Of a stretch of DNA of 7,481 nucleotides, positions 1 through 6,129 are shown piece after piece. Source of the stretch: Actinomycetota bacterium (GTDB lineage Bacteria > Actinomycetota > Thermoleophilia > Solirubrobacterales > Solirubrobacteraceae); contig SYBY01000157.1 of NCBI GenBank assembly GCA_005788585.1, positions 1 through 7,481 of the forward strand. The letters run 5' to 3'. Positions within the stretch are counted from its first letter, which is position 1; each line of letters opens with the position of its first letter. A program made the position numbers and the translations under genes. The notes below the pieces were generated by a model that saw only the letters and a program-made list of their open reading frames with translations, was not told the DNA's origin and did no database searches.

Positions 1-1260
1 GACCTGGAACGGGTTGACGTGGATGTGGAACGAGTGCCACTCGTTGGTGACGTTGCGGATCGTCCACTCCTCGTTGGTGTTGAGCTTCATCGTCTGGTCG
101 ACGCGGTGGTGGCCGAACGGCTTGCCGTTGATGAGGAACTCCGACGGCGTCTCGGAGTAGACGATCTGCCGCTTGCGGTCGATCTTCACCTTGCGCAGGT
201 CCTCGAACGGCACCAGGTTCTGCGGGATGTCGCCTGACCCCGGCTCTCCCGCCGGCTGGATGTCCGCCAGCACCGCCGGGCGGGTGTTCAGGAACCCCTG
301 CTTGAACGAGCGCGTCTCGAGCGTCGCGGCCCGCTCGGTGCCCTGGACGAGCACGTCGACCCGCTCGCCGCCGCCGAGGATGACCCGCTTCTCGCCGTTC
401 GTCACGCGCGCGGGGTTGCCGTCGGTCGCGATGACCTTGAGGTCCTGGTTGGAGAGCTGGAGGCGCACGAAGTAGTCGGCGCTCGCGTTGAGGATGCGCC
501 AGCGCTGGATCTCCCCGGGACGGATGTCGATCTTCGGGCGTAGCCGGCCGTTGACGAGGACCCGGACGCCGTCGTTCGTCGCGTTGTCGACGTTCATGAC
601 CGCGTTGCCCTGCAGCTGGTTGGCCATGAGCACGATGGAGCGCTCACGGGCGCCGGCGATGCCCGGCAGGTCGTCGTAGCCGCGGCCGTCGACGATGATC
701 ATGCCGGCGAACCCGCTCCAGACCTGCGGCTCGGTGAAGCCGTGGCGGTGCGGGTGGTACCAGTACGTGCCCGGCGGATGGTCGAGCGGGATCTTGTACT
801 CGTACTGCTGCGTGGCCCCGGGCTTGATGTCGAGCAGGACGTTGTCGGAGTTGCCGCTCGGGCTGACGTGCATGCCGTGGACGTGGAGGTTCGTCGGCTG
901 CTTGGTGTCGTTGATGAGCTTGATCCGCAGGGTGTCACCCGGGCACACGCGCAGGGTCGGCCCGGGGTAGGACTTCTCGTACAGGCCGCTGGACACGTTC
1001 GCCTTGCGGATGAACGCGCGCGACTGCGACATCTTCAGCGTCGTGCTCAACAGGCCGTTGACGCTGCGCCGCTCGGCCGGCTGGAAGAACCCGTCCTTGA
1101 TCGGCTCGCCCCGCGTCGCCGGACAGCCGCGCTGGTCCTGCGCGAACGCGGCCTGCGGTCGGGGATCCGCTCCCGCGCGGATCAGCAGGACCGCGGCGAC
1201 GGCCACCGCCGCCAGCAATGCGAGGGGCAGGACGAGGCGGACGGCGAGCTTGGCAGACAT
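1..1260 (-). CDS. Multicopper oxidase, laccase/CueO-like, exported (3' end outside window)
   Basis: Copper enzyme of the multicopper oxidase family. Members oxidise phenols, metal ions or similar donors one electron at a time and reduce O2 to water; the substrate cannot be read here. The frame is open from the ATG at 1260 to the left edge (420 codons, no stop). Residues 1-40 form a hydrophobic export signal or anchor (LVLPLALLAAVAVAAVLLI) with a possible cleavage site after AFA near residue 40. There is no twin-arginine motif. Cupredoxin domain 1 carries the first type 2/3 copper motifs: H126-V-H128-G and H169-P-H171-R-H173-G. Domain 2 follows at about 184-330. Domain 3 begins near 370 and shows H409-S-F-H412-I-H414, the type 1/type 3 ligand motif. 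The final HCHxxxHxxxGM-type motif should lie beyond the window edge. The gene is divergent from the SMP-30-like gene. I see no Shine-Dalgarno sequence, but a TANNNT box lies 7 nt upstream. Family assignment is firm; subfamily is open. Confidence 0.93.
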   Translation of the reverse strand, partial: MSAKLAVRLVLPLALLAAVAVAAVLLIRAGADPRPQAAFAQDQRGCPATRGEPIKDGFFQPAERRSVNGLLSTTLKMSQSRAFIRKANVSSGLYEKSYPGPTLRVCPGDTLRIKLINDTKQPTNLHVHGMHVSPSGNSDNVLLDIKPGATQQYEYKIPLDHPPGTYWYHPHRHGFTEPQVWSGFAGMIIVDGRGYDDLPGIAGARERSIVLMANQLQGNAVMNVDNATNDGVRVLVNGRLRPKIDIRPGEIQRWRILNASADYFVRLQLSNQDLKVIATDGNPARVTNGEKRVILGGGERVDVLVQGTERAATLETRSFKQGFLNTRPAVLADIQPAGEPGSGDIPQNLVPFEDLRKVKIDRKRQIVYSETPSEFLINGKPFGHHRVDQTMKLNTNEEWTIRNVTNEWHSFHIHVNPFQV

Positions 1261-1267
1261 GGGCGCG

Positions 1268-1273
1268 AATCTA
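1268..1273 (-). promoter_or_regulatory. Candidate -10 box of a leaderless promoter for the multicopper oxidase
   Basis: On the minus strand this reads TAGATT, matching TATAAT at 4 of 6 positions. It is followed by exactly 7 nt (CGCGCCC) and then the ATG at 1260. That places transcription start at or next to the A of the ATG. No Shine-Dalgarno sequence is visible in the gap, which fits leaderless translation as is common in Actinobacteria. No clear -35 element is seen. Inferred from geometry only. Confidence 0.5.
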
Positions 1274-1306
1274 TGCCCGCCGGCCGACGGCACGCGGCAG
1301 TTGCGC

Positions 1307-1336
1307 TTGCCCTGCCCACGGTGCGACCGGTACGGT
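1307..1336 (+). promoter_or_regulatory. Candidate leaderless promoter of the SMP-30-like gene
   Basis: The -10 candidate TACGGT (1331-1336) is followed by 7 nt (CAGGACC) and the ATG at 1344, so transcription would begin at the start codon. A weak -35 candidate, TTGCCC (1307-1312), lies 18 nt upstream of it. The AGGA at 1338-1341 is only 2 nt from the ATG, too close for a normal ribosome binding site. The geometry mirrors that of the divergent multicopper oxidase gene. Confidence 0.45.
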
Positions 1337-1337
1337 C
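1325..1337. repeat. Short inverted repeat over the rightward -10 box (possible operator)
   Basis: GACCG-gta-CGGTC is a perfect 5-bp inverted repeat with a 3-nt centre. It covers the candidate -10 hexamer of the rightward gene (1331-1336), where a bound regulator would block RNA polymerase. At this length and G+C content it could be chance. The regulator is unknown. Confidence 0.3.
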
Positions 1338-1343
1338 AGGACC

Positions 1344-2267
1344 ATGCGACGTCGGGGAGGGGGACGCGCGGCATTCGCCGCCGCGTGCACGATCACGCTG
1401 CTGGCCGGCGCTGCGCCCGCGTCGGGCGCGCTGCCGTCCTGCCCGGACCGTCCCGTCCAGCGCACGGTCGTCGGCGGCCCCGGCCAGTACGAAGCCGTCT
1501 TCCCGGACGCGCAGGGCCGCCTGCTCATCAGCGACCGGCGGTCACACCGGCTCCTGCGCGCCGACGCGCCCGGCGCCGCCACCACACCCCTGGCACGTGT
1601 CACCGACCCCGGCGGCATCGCGCTCGACGACGTCGGCGCCATCCTGGCCGGCACGGGGAACGGGCTCAACGGCCTCGTGCCCCAACTGCGCCTCGCCGGC
1701 CTGCTGCGGATCGACCCGCAGACGGGTGCGGCGACCCGCGTCGCACGCGGCCTCATGATGGCCAACGGGGTCGTGCGCGCCGCCGACGGCACCGTGTACG
1801 CGTCGGCGAGCTCCTCCGGCGGCGGCATCGACCGCATCCGGCCCGACGGCACGGTCGATCGCCGTTGGAACCGGACGGACTTCGCCAACGGCCTCGCACT
1901 CTCAGCCGACGGCACGGCGCTCTTCGCAGCGGTGATGTTCCCCGCGCGCGTCGTGCGCATCGACACCGCCACCGGCCGGGCCACGACGTTCGCCCGCGTG
2001 CCGTTCCCCGAGAACCTCACCGGCCTGCTCGACGGGCTGGCCCGCAGCGCCGACGGCACGCTCTACGTCAACGCCTTCCTCGCCGGCCAGGTCTGGCGGA
2101 TCGGCACCGACCGCGCGCCCTGCATTCTCGCGCGCGGACTGGCGGGCGCCGCCGGCATCACGGTCGGCGCGGGCGGCGCCGGGTTCTCCGCCACCAGCGT
2201 GTACGTGGCGACGTGGGGCGGGCGCGTCGTCGAGCTCGTCGACGCCGCGCCCGCCGGTCCGGCCTAG
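1344..2267 (+). CDS. Secreted SMP-30/gluconolactonase-like beta-propeller protein
   Basis: Predicted six-bladed propeller of the SMP-30/gluconolactonase/LRE family, whose characterised members are metal-dependent lactonases or related esterases. The 307-residue length fits one domain plus a signal. The ATG at 1344 is chosen because it gives a classic Sec signal: basic MRRRGGGR, a hydrophobic core, and cleavage after ASGA (about residue 29). A longer reading from 1218 would bury this signal and overlap the divergent gene. Repeated strand motifs DAQGRLLISD, AADGTVYASAS, SADGTALFAAV and SADGTLYVNAF are typical of blades. By motif and spacing, E50 (QYEAVFPD), N141 (MANGV), N182 (FANGLALSADG) and D230 (LLDGLARSADG) match the metal and substrate ligands E18, N103, N154 and D204 of human SMP-30, so activity looks possible. 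C33 and C260 could pair as a disulfide. The substrate is unknown. The gene converges on the 1248-residue protein and shares CTAG at their stops. Confidence 0.85.
   Translation: MRRRGGGRAAFAAACTITLLAGAAPASGALPSCPDRPVQRTVVGGPGQYEAVFPDAQGRLLISDRRSHRLLRADAPGAATTPLARVTDPGGIALDDVGAILAGTGNGLNGLVPQLRLAGLLRIDPQTGAATRVARGLMMANGVVRAADGTVYASASSSGGGIDRIRPDGTVDRRWNRTDFANGLALSADGTALFAAVMFPARVVRIDTATGRATTFARVPFPENLTGLLDGLARSADGTLYVNAFLAGQVWRIGTDRAPCILARGLAGAAGITVGAGGAGFSATSVYVATWGGRVVELVDAAPAGPA
2264..2267. other. Shared palindromic stop site CTAG of two convergent genes
   Basis: The palindrome CTAG gives TAG on the plus strand (2265-2267), ending the SMP-30-like gene. It also gives TAG on the minus strand (2266-2264), ending the 1248-residue gene. 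The coding regions overlap tail-to-tail by 4 bp, leaving no non-coding space for a terminator between them. Confidence 0.9.
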
Positions 2268-5200
2268 CGCTTCTTCTTCTTCTTCGCCGGCGTCTTCTTG
2301 GTCTTCGGCGCCTTGCCCGTGCGCTGCTTGACCTTGGGCTTGCGCACGTCGCTGCGACCGGTCTTGCCGATCCGCGTGGGCCCGCCGAGCGCGCGCACCG
2401 ACGCGGTGATCCCCGACGTGCTCAGGACGCCCGGCACGTCCACCGACCGCTGCTTGGCGCCGACCGTCCGCTGTTCGGCCCGGCCGTTGAGCTTCACCGT
2501 GACCTGGTAGCCCGTCGCGGCCGGCACCGTCGTCCAGCGCACCTTGGCGACACCCTTCTTCGAGCGCGTGACCTTCACGCGCGGTGCGGCGAGCGGGCGA
2601 GCCGTCGCGCGGTAGCGGGCCACCGTGATGCGCTCGCGGACCATGCCGCCCTGCTCGACGACCGCCACGATCCTCCGCGTGCCGCTCGGACCCGCGTTGG
2701 GCTGCACGCGCAGGGTGCCGCGCCGGCGCGACGTCACGCCGAGCTCCACCCCCGTCCCCTTGCCGGTCTCGAGGAAGCGGACCTTCTGGCCGGGGATCGG
2801 CTTGATCGCGTAAGACAGAACGCCGCGGCGCAGCCGGCCGGTGACCTCGGGTTCGGGCAGCGCGTCGGCGCCGTTGACCGAGCGGACCGTGCTGCCCGCC
2901 GACGGCGTGAACGTCCAGCGCCCGGCCTTCGGCTTGGCGACCGCCACGTACGTCGCGTTCTCACCCGGCTGCTGCACGACGACGAACCGGTCGTTGACCA
3001 CGCTGTCGCCATCCTCAGGCGTCGTCACCGACACGCCGCCGGGCCCCGTCAGCGTGAAGCGCGGCGGCGCGGTGCCGTCCCCCAGGACCTTGAACGCGAC
3101 CGCGCGCTGGTTCGCGCCGACGGTCGTGCTGACCGGCCCGCCCGCCTGGGCGGAGACGGCGCGGAGCTTCGCGCGGTACGGACCGAAGTCGCACGAGCCG
3201 CCGATCCAGTCGATCCACTTCGCGCCCCACTTGTAGCCGGCGCCGAGGTTGATGTCGGTCCACAGGAACCCCTTGATCGACGCGCAGCCCGCGACGCCGA
3301 CGCTCGAGACCAGGCCCTTGCCGCTGAACGACTTGCTCTTGGCCTTGAACAGGACCGAGCCCTCGGCGTTGAAGCCCTTCTTCGAGGCCTCCCCCTTGAT
3401 CGTGCCCTCAAAGCCGTACTCGTTCTTGCTGTCGATGTAGTAGGCGACCCGGCCGTCGGCGGAGAAGTAGCCGTTCCACCAGTACTCGACCTTGGCGTTG
3501 GCCAGCGGGATGTTCGCCACCGCGACGTCGCCGCCGATGCGCGCGAAGTCGCCGTTGAAGTCGAACGTCCCGCCGATGCGGATCGCCCGGGTGTTCAGCA
3601 CGGGGATCTTCGGGCCGGCGCCGATGCCGACCGACCCGTAGACGCGGGTGGGCTGCGTCGTCAGGTCGGCGTTCAGGTTGTCGATCGTCGCGACGCCACC
3701 CAGCGGGATGCCGCCGGCGCTGATGCCGATCCGGCGCAGCTGCCCGTTCTCGAGCAGCCACCGCGCGCCGAGCCCGGTGTCCGACTCCTTGAACCCGAGG
3801 TACACCCGCGTGTCGCCCTCCCACGTGTTCTTCGGGCCGTCGTAGGCGAGCTTCACCGGCGCCACGCGGATGAGGCCGGGCAGCGTGACCTCCTTGGCGT
3901 CGATCCCGACCGCGTCGACGATCACCTGGCCGTTGACGCCGAGGAAGAACCGCGACGCCCCGGTCAGGCCGCCGAAGATGCTCGGCAGCCCGAGGTTCAG
4001 CGTGGTGTCGACCCCGCGGATGCCGTTGCGCTCGGCCATCTTCAGCGCGACCTCACCCTGGACGGGGAAGCCGAAGACGTTGCCCGCCGCCGAAGGCAGC
4101 TGGAAGCGCAGCTCGGGCAGGGCGTTCAGGTCCAGCAGCGAGAGCGGGATCTGCACGTCGGGCGTCCGCAGCGACGGGATCCGGCCCGCGAGCTTGCTCA
4201 CGTCCGCGGTCTTCAGCTTGCGGAAGTCCGGGAAGCCCAGGTCCGGCAGGCGCGGCAGCGAGCCGACACCCGACAGGCCGGGGATCCCCTGCCACGTGCC
4301 CATCGAGATCTGCTTGCCGCCGGCGCCGGGCTGCGGCATGACCAGACGCGACAGCCCGCTGAGGTCGGGCCGGTACTGGAAGGTCCAGTCGAACGCGCCC
4401 TCGTACAGCGTGACCGGGCCGAGCTGACGGCCGAAGAACGACGCGCCGGCCGTGACCTTCGCCGAGCCGCGCGCAGCGATGCGGAGGTTCAGCGGGTCGA
4501 GGATCAGCTCGCTGCTCGCCCCGTTGGGGACGAACTTCAGGCCGCCGACGGTCGCGCTCGCCTTCGTCGTCCACACCATGCCCTCACGGCGCAGGCACTC
4601 GCCCTGGATCTGCAGCGGGCCGAGCACGATCGACCGGGTGCAGCCCTCGGGCACCGGCTTCTCGGCCGGAGGATTCGGGGTGGGCGTCGGCGTCGGCTGC
4701 GGGCTCGGCTGCGGCTGCGGCTGCGGGGCCGGCAGGTTCGGCTTGATGCCCGTCAGCACGAGCTGACCCTTCGACGACAGGATCGGGTCGTTCTCGTAGG
4801 CGACCGTCACGTACCGGCCCTCGCCGGAGGTCTGCGGCACGAGGGCGACCGCGTCATACGTGCCCGTCCGGGTGAGCGTGCCACCGTCGCCGAAGCCCGT
4901 GTCGAGCGCCCCCGTCGCGGTGTACCGGCGGGTCAGCGCGGTGTGCGCGCCCGACTTCGCGCGACCGCCCGCGACCGCGACCGCGCCGTCCTGCTGGACG
5001 TTGACCCCGTCCCACTTGCCCCAGCTGTCGGCGCTGTAGTCGGTGAGCAGCCCGTCGCCGTCGAACGACGGGTCGGCGGCGCCGTCGTCGAGGACGCGGG
5101 TGATCGCGAGCGCGGCGCCGTCGTCGCCCCGGCCGACCGCGTACGTCGTGCCGTTCGCCAGCGCGAAGAGGTCGTACGCCCGCGACAGCTGCGCGGACGA

Positions 5201-6010
5201 GCCGAGGAAGGGGACGGCGACGCCGTTGAAGCCGAAGCCGAGGTCGAGCGCGCCCGTGGCGTTGAAGCGCACGATCATCATCGACTCGGGGTTCGTGCCG
5301 CCGAGCGCGGAGCTGCTCTGCGCGCCGCCGACGAAGATCTTGCCGTCGCCGGGACGGACGACGATGTCCTCGACGGACGGCGGCTCGCTGAGCGGCAGCG
5401 CCGCGAGGCCGTCGCCACCGCCGAAGCTCGTGTCGTACACGCCGGAGGAGGGCGAGACCGCGTGGACCTGGACGTCGTGGCCGGCCCTGGCGGAGACGTA
5501 GACCCGTGCGCCGTCCGGGCTCAGCCGGATGCCGCCTGGCGTCACCCCGCTGCCCGTCAGCGTGGCCACGCCGCCGCTGCCGAACGACGGCACCAGGGCG
5601 CCGGACGAGGAGAGCTTGACGACCACGGCGTCCTGGCCGCTGTTGACCCATGCGGCGACGTACACGTTGTTCGCGCCGTCGGTCGTCACCCCGGTGACCT
5701 CCCACGTGTCCGTGAGACCGACCGTCGCGAGTCCATCGCCGTCGAACGCCGGATCGAGCGCCCCCTGCGGCGTGAACCGGGCGACCGCCACGCCGTATCC
5801 CTCCTCGACGCCCGCAACGACGATGCGGTCGTCGGCGGTGCGCACCGCGTCCCCCGTGCCGATCTGCCAGCCGCCGTTCAGGCGAACCGTGGTCTCACCG
5901 CCCGCGCCGAACGTGGTGTCGACGGCGGGGCTGGACGCCTGCGCGGGCGCGGACAGGCACGGGACGAGCATCGCGGCGCTGAGCGCCGCGATGCGGGCAC
6001 GACGGGACAT
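2264..6010 (-). CDS. Large secreted modular protein: seven delta-60 repeats, unknown beta-rich region, FN3-like domain, poly-Lys tail
   Basis: A 1248-residue extracellular protein of unknown function. Residues 1-24 are a Sec signal (MSRRAR, hydrophobic core, cleavage after AQA). Seven delta-60 motifs (D-x-x-F-G/D-x-x-G) start near residues 31, 86, 140, 193, 256, 313 and 370. Their spacing is 53-63 residues and blade strands lie between them, which suggests a seven-bladed beta-propeller. Residues 425-455 are a Pro/Gln/Thr linker. Residues 457-950 are Gly-rich alternating beta sequence with four cysteines (C457, C472, C909, C940); I do not recognise this domain. Residues 955-1135 look like one or two beta-sandwich domains, including VAVAKPKAGRWTFTP. 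Residues 1140-1212 resemble a fibronectin type III domain (VRWTTVPAATGYQVTV). The tail from about 1223 is strongly basic and ends KKKKKR. There is no sortase motif or C-terminal membrane helix. A plausible role is adhesion or binding at the cell surface. The start is supported by GAGGA upstream. No enzyme motif is evident. Confidence 0.88.
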   Translation of the reverse strand: MSRRARIAALSAAMLVPCLSAPAQASSPAVDTTFGAGGETTVRLNGGWQIGTGDAVRTADDRIVVAGVEEGYGVAVARFTPQGALDPAFDGDGLATVGLTDTWEVTGVTTDGANNVYVAAWVNSGQDAVVVKLSSSGALVPSFGSGGVATLTGSGVTPGGIRLSPDGARVYVSARAGHDVQVHAVSPSSGVYDTSFGGGDGLAALPLSEPPSVEDIVVRPGDGKIFVGGAQSSSALGGTNPESMMIVRFNATGALDLGFGFNGVAVPFLGSSAQLSRAYDLFALANGTTYAVGRGDDGAALAITRVLDDGAADPSFDGDGLLTDYSADSWGKWDGVNVQQDGAVAVAGGRAKSGAHTALTRRYTATGALDTGFGDGGTLTRTGTYDAVALVPQTSGEGRYVTVAYENDPILSSKGQLVLTGIKPNLPAPQPQPQPSPQPTPTPTPNPPAEKPVPEGCTRSIVLGPLQIQGECLRREGMVWTTKASATVGGLKFVPNGASSELILDPLNLRIAARGSAKVTAGASFFGRQLGPVTLYEGAFDWTFQYRPDLSGLSRLVMPQPGAGGKQISMGTWQGIPGLSGVGSLPRLPDLGFPDFRKLKTADVSKLAGRIPSLRTPDVQIPLSLLDLNALPELRFQLPSAAGNVFGFPVQGEVALKMAERNGIRGVDTTLNLGLPSIFGGLTGASRFFLGVNGQVIVDAVGIDAKEVTLPGLIRVAPVKLAYDGPKNTWEGDTRVYLGFKESDTGLGARWLLENGQLRRIGISAGGIPLGGVATIDNLNADLTTQPTRVYGSVGIGAGPKIPVLNTRAIRIGGTFDFNGDFARIGGDVAVANIPLANAKVEYWWNGYFSADGRVAYYIDSKNEYGFEGTIKGEASKKGFNAEGSVLFKAKSKSFSGKGLVSSVGVAGCASIKGFLWTDINLGAGYKWGAKWIDWIGGSCDFGPYRAKLRAVSAQAGGPVSTTVGANQRAVAFKVLGDGTAPPRFTLTGPGGVSVTTPEDGDSVVNDRFVVVQQPGENATYVAVAKPKAGRWTFTPSAGSTVRSVNGADALPEPEVTGRLRRGVLSYAIKPIPGQKVRFLETGKGTGVELGVTSRRRGTLRVQPNAGPSGTRRIVAVVEQGGMVRERITVARYRATARPLAAPRVKVTRSKKGVAKVRWTTVPAATGYQVTVKLNGRAEQRTVGAKQRSVDVPGVLSTSGITASVRALGGPTRIGKTGRSDVRKPKVKQRTGKAPKTKKTPAKKKKKR
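4646..4738 (-). repeat. Low-complexity Pro/Gln/Thr interdomain linker
   Basis: Encodes residues 425-455, which alternate P with Q, S and T (PQPQPQPSPQPTPTPTP). At DNA level 4682-4730 is an imperfect hexamer repeat of the GGCTGC/GGCGTC type. Such linkers separate folded domains in secreted proteins and here divide the propeller from the C-terminal half. Slippage in steps of 6 bp would change linker length without shifting the frame. Confidence 0.75.
4748..5932 (-). repeat. Seven tandem delta-60 repeats (protein level), predicted propeller
   Basis: Encodes residues 27-421 of the large secreted protein. Motif cores are VDTTFGAGG, LDPAFDGDG, LVPSFGSGG, YDTSFGGGDG, LDLGFGFNG, ADPSFDGDG and LDTGFGDGG. 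They recur every 53-63 residues, each followed by a strand such as DDRIVVAG or DGKIFVGG. Seven units fit a closed seven-bladed propeller. The DNA copies are diverged, so this is an old repeat and not a recent tandem duplication. Confidence 0.8.
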
Positions 6011-6019
6011 GGGCGAAGT

Positions 6020-6024
6020 TCCTC
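6020..6024 (-). promoter_or_regulatory. Ribosome binding site of the large secreted protein
   Basis: On the minus strand GAGGA lies about 9 nt before the ATG at 6010, a usual Shine-Dalgarno spacing. It supports that ATG as the start, in agreement with the signal peptide that follows directly. This contrasts with the divergent pair at 1260/1344, where no such site is seen. Confidence 0.6.
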
Positions 6025-6076
6025 GGACTGGGACAACGACGACGCGAGGAAAGGCAGCCCTCCGTCAAGGCGCAGG

Positions 6077-6104
6077 ATTCTAAGAATTCGGGGCGCCTGC
6101 ACAA
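6077..6104 (-). promoter_or_regulatory. Candidate promoter of the large secreted protein, with a small palindrome
   Basis: On the minus strand a -35-like TTGTGC (6104-6099) is followed after 16 nt by a -10-like TAGAAT (6082-6077, 5 of 6 to consensus). This predicts a 5' leader of about 60 nt. The -10 lies inside ATTCT-A-AGAAT (6077-6087), a perfect 5-bp inverted repeat in an AT-rich patch that stands out in this G+C-rich window. The -35 is weak. An alternative -35, TTGACG (6068-6063), has no good -10 at the right distance. Confidence 0.35.
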
Positions 6105-6121
6105 TCCCCAAAACCGGGGAT
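6104..6121 (-). terminator. Hairpin 8 nt after the GMC oxidoreductase stop, possible weak terminator
   Basis: ATCCCC and GGGGAT form a perfect 6-bp stem around a 6-nt loop just past the TGA at 6132-6130. There is no T-tract after the stem on the minus strand (TGTGC follows), so it is not a canonical intrinsic terminator. It may act as a U-less terminator, protect the 3' end of the RNA, or be chance. It overlaps the candidate -35 of the next gene by one base. Confidence 0.35.
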
Positions 6122-6129
6122 GGTGCGCG

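Noticed and set aside
1218..1343. Upstream extension of the SMP-30-like gene from an ATG at 1218
   Set aside because: It would overlap the divergent multicopper oxidase start by 43 bp and place a clear signal peptide (from 1344) internally. The added residues look like random Arg-rich sequence.
742..1758. A 338-codon plus-strand frame over the multicopper oxidase and lactonase-like genes
   Set aside because: It runs antisense to the oxidase and out of frame with the lactonase-like gene. It has an Arg/Ala-rich composition with no domain.
1271..2059. A 262-codon minus-strand frame opposite the SMP-30-like gene
   Set aside because: It lies antisense to a gene with a signal peptide and conserved ligand residues. 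Its own product is Arg/Pro/Ser-rich with no motif.
4682..4730. GGCTGC/GGCGTC-type hexamer repeat as a possible CRISPR or regulatory repeat
   Set aside because: The units are contiguous, imperfect and in frame. They encode the Pro/Gln/Thr linker and have no spacers.
5957..5968. Possible lipobox (LVPC, Cys18) in the large secreted protein
   Set aside because: The residues before Cys do not fit L-[AS]-[GA]-C, and a good signal peptidase I site (AQA) follows at 22-24. A lipoprotein is unlikely.
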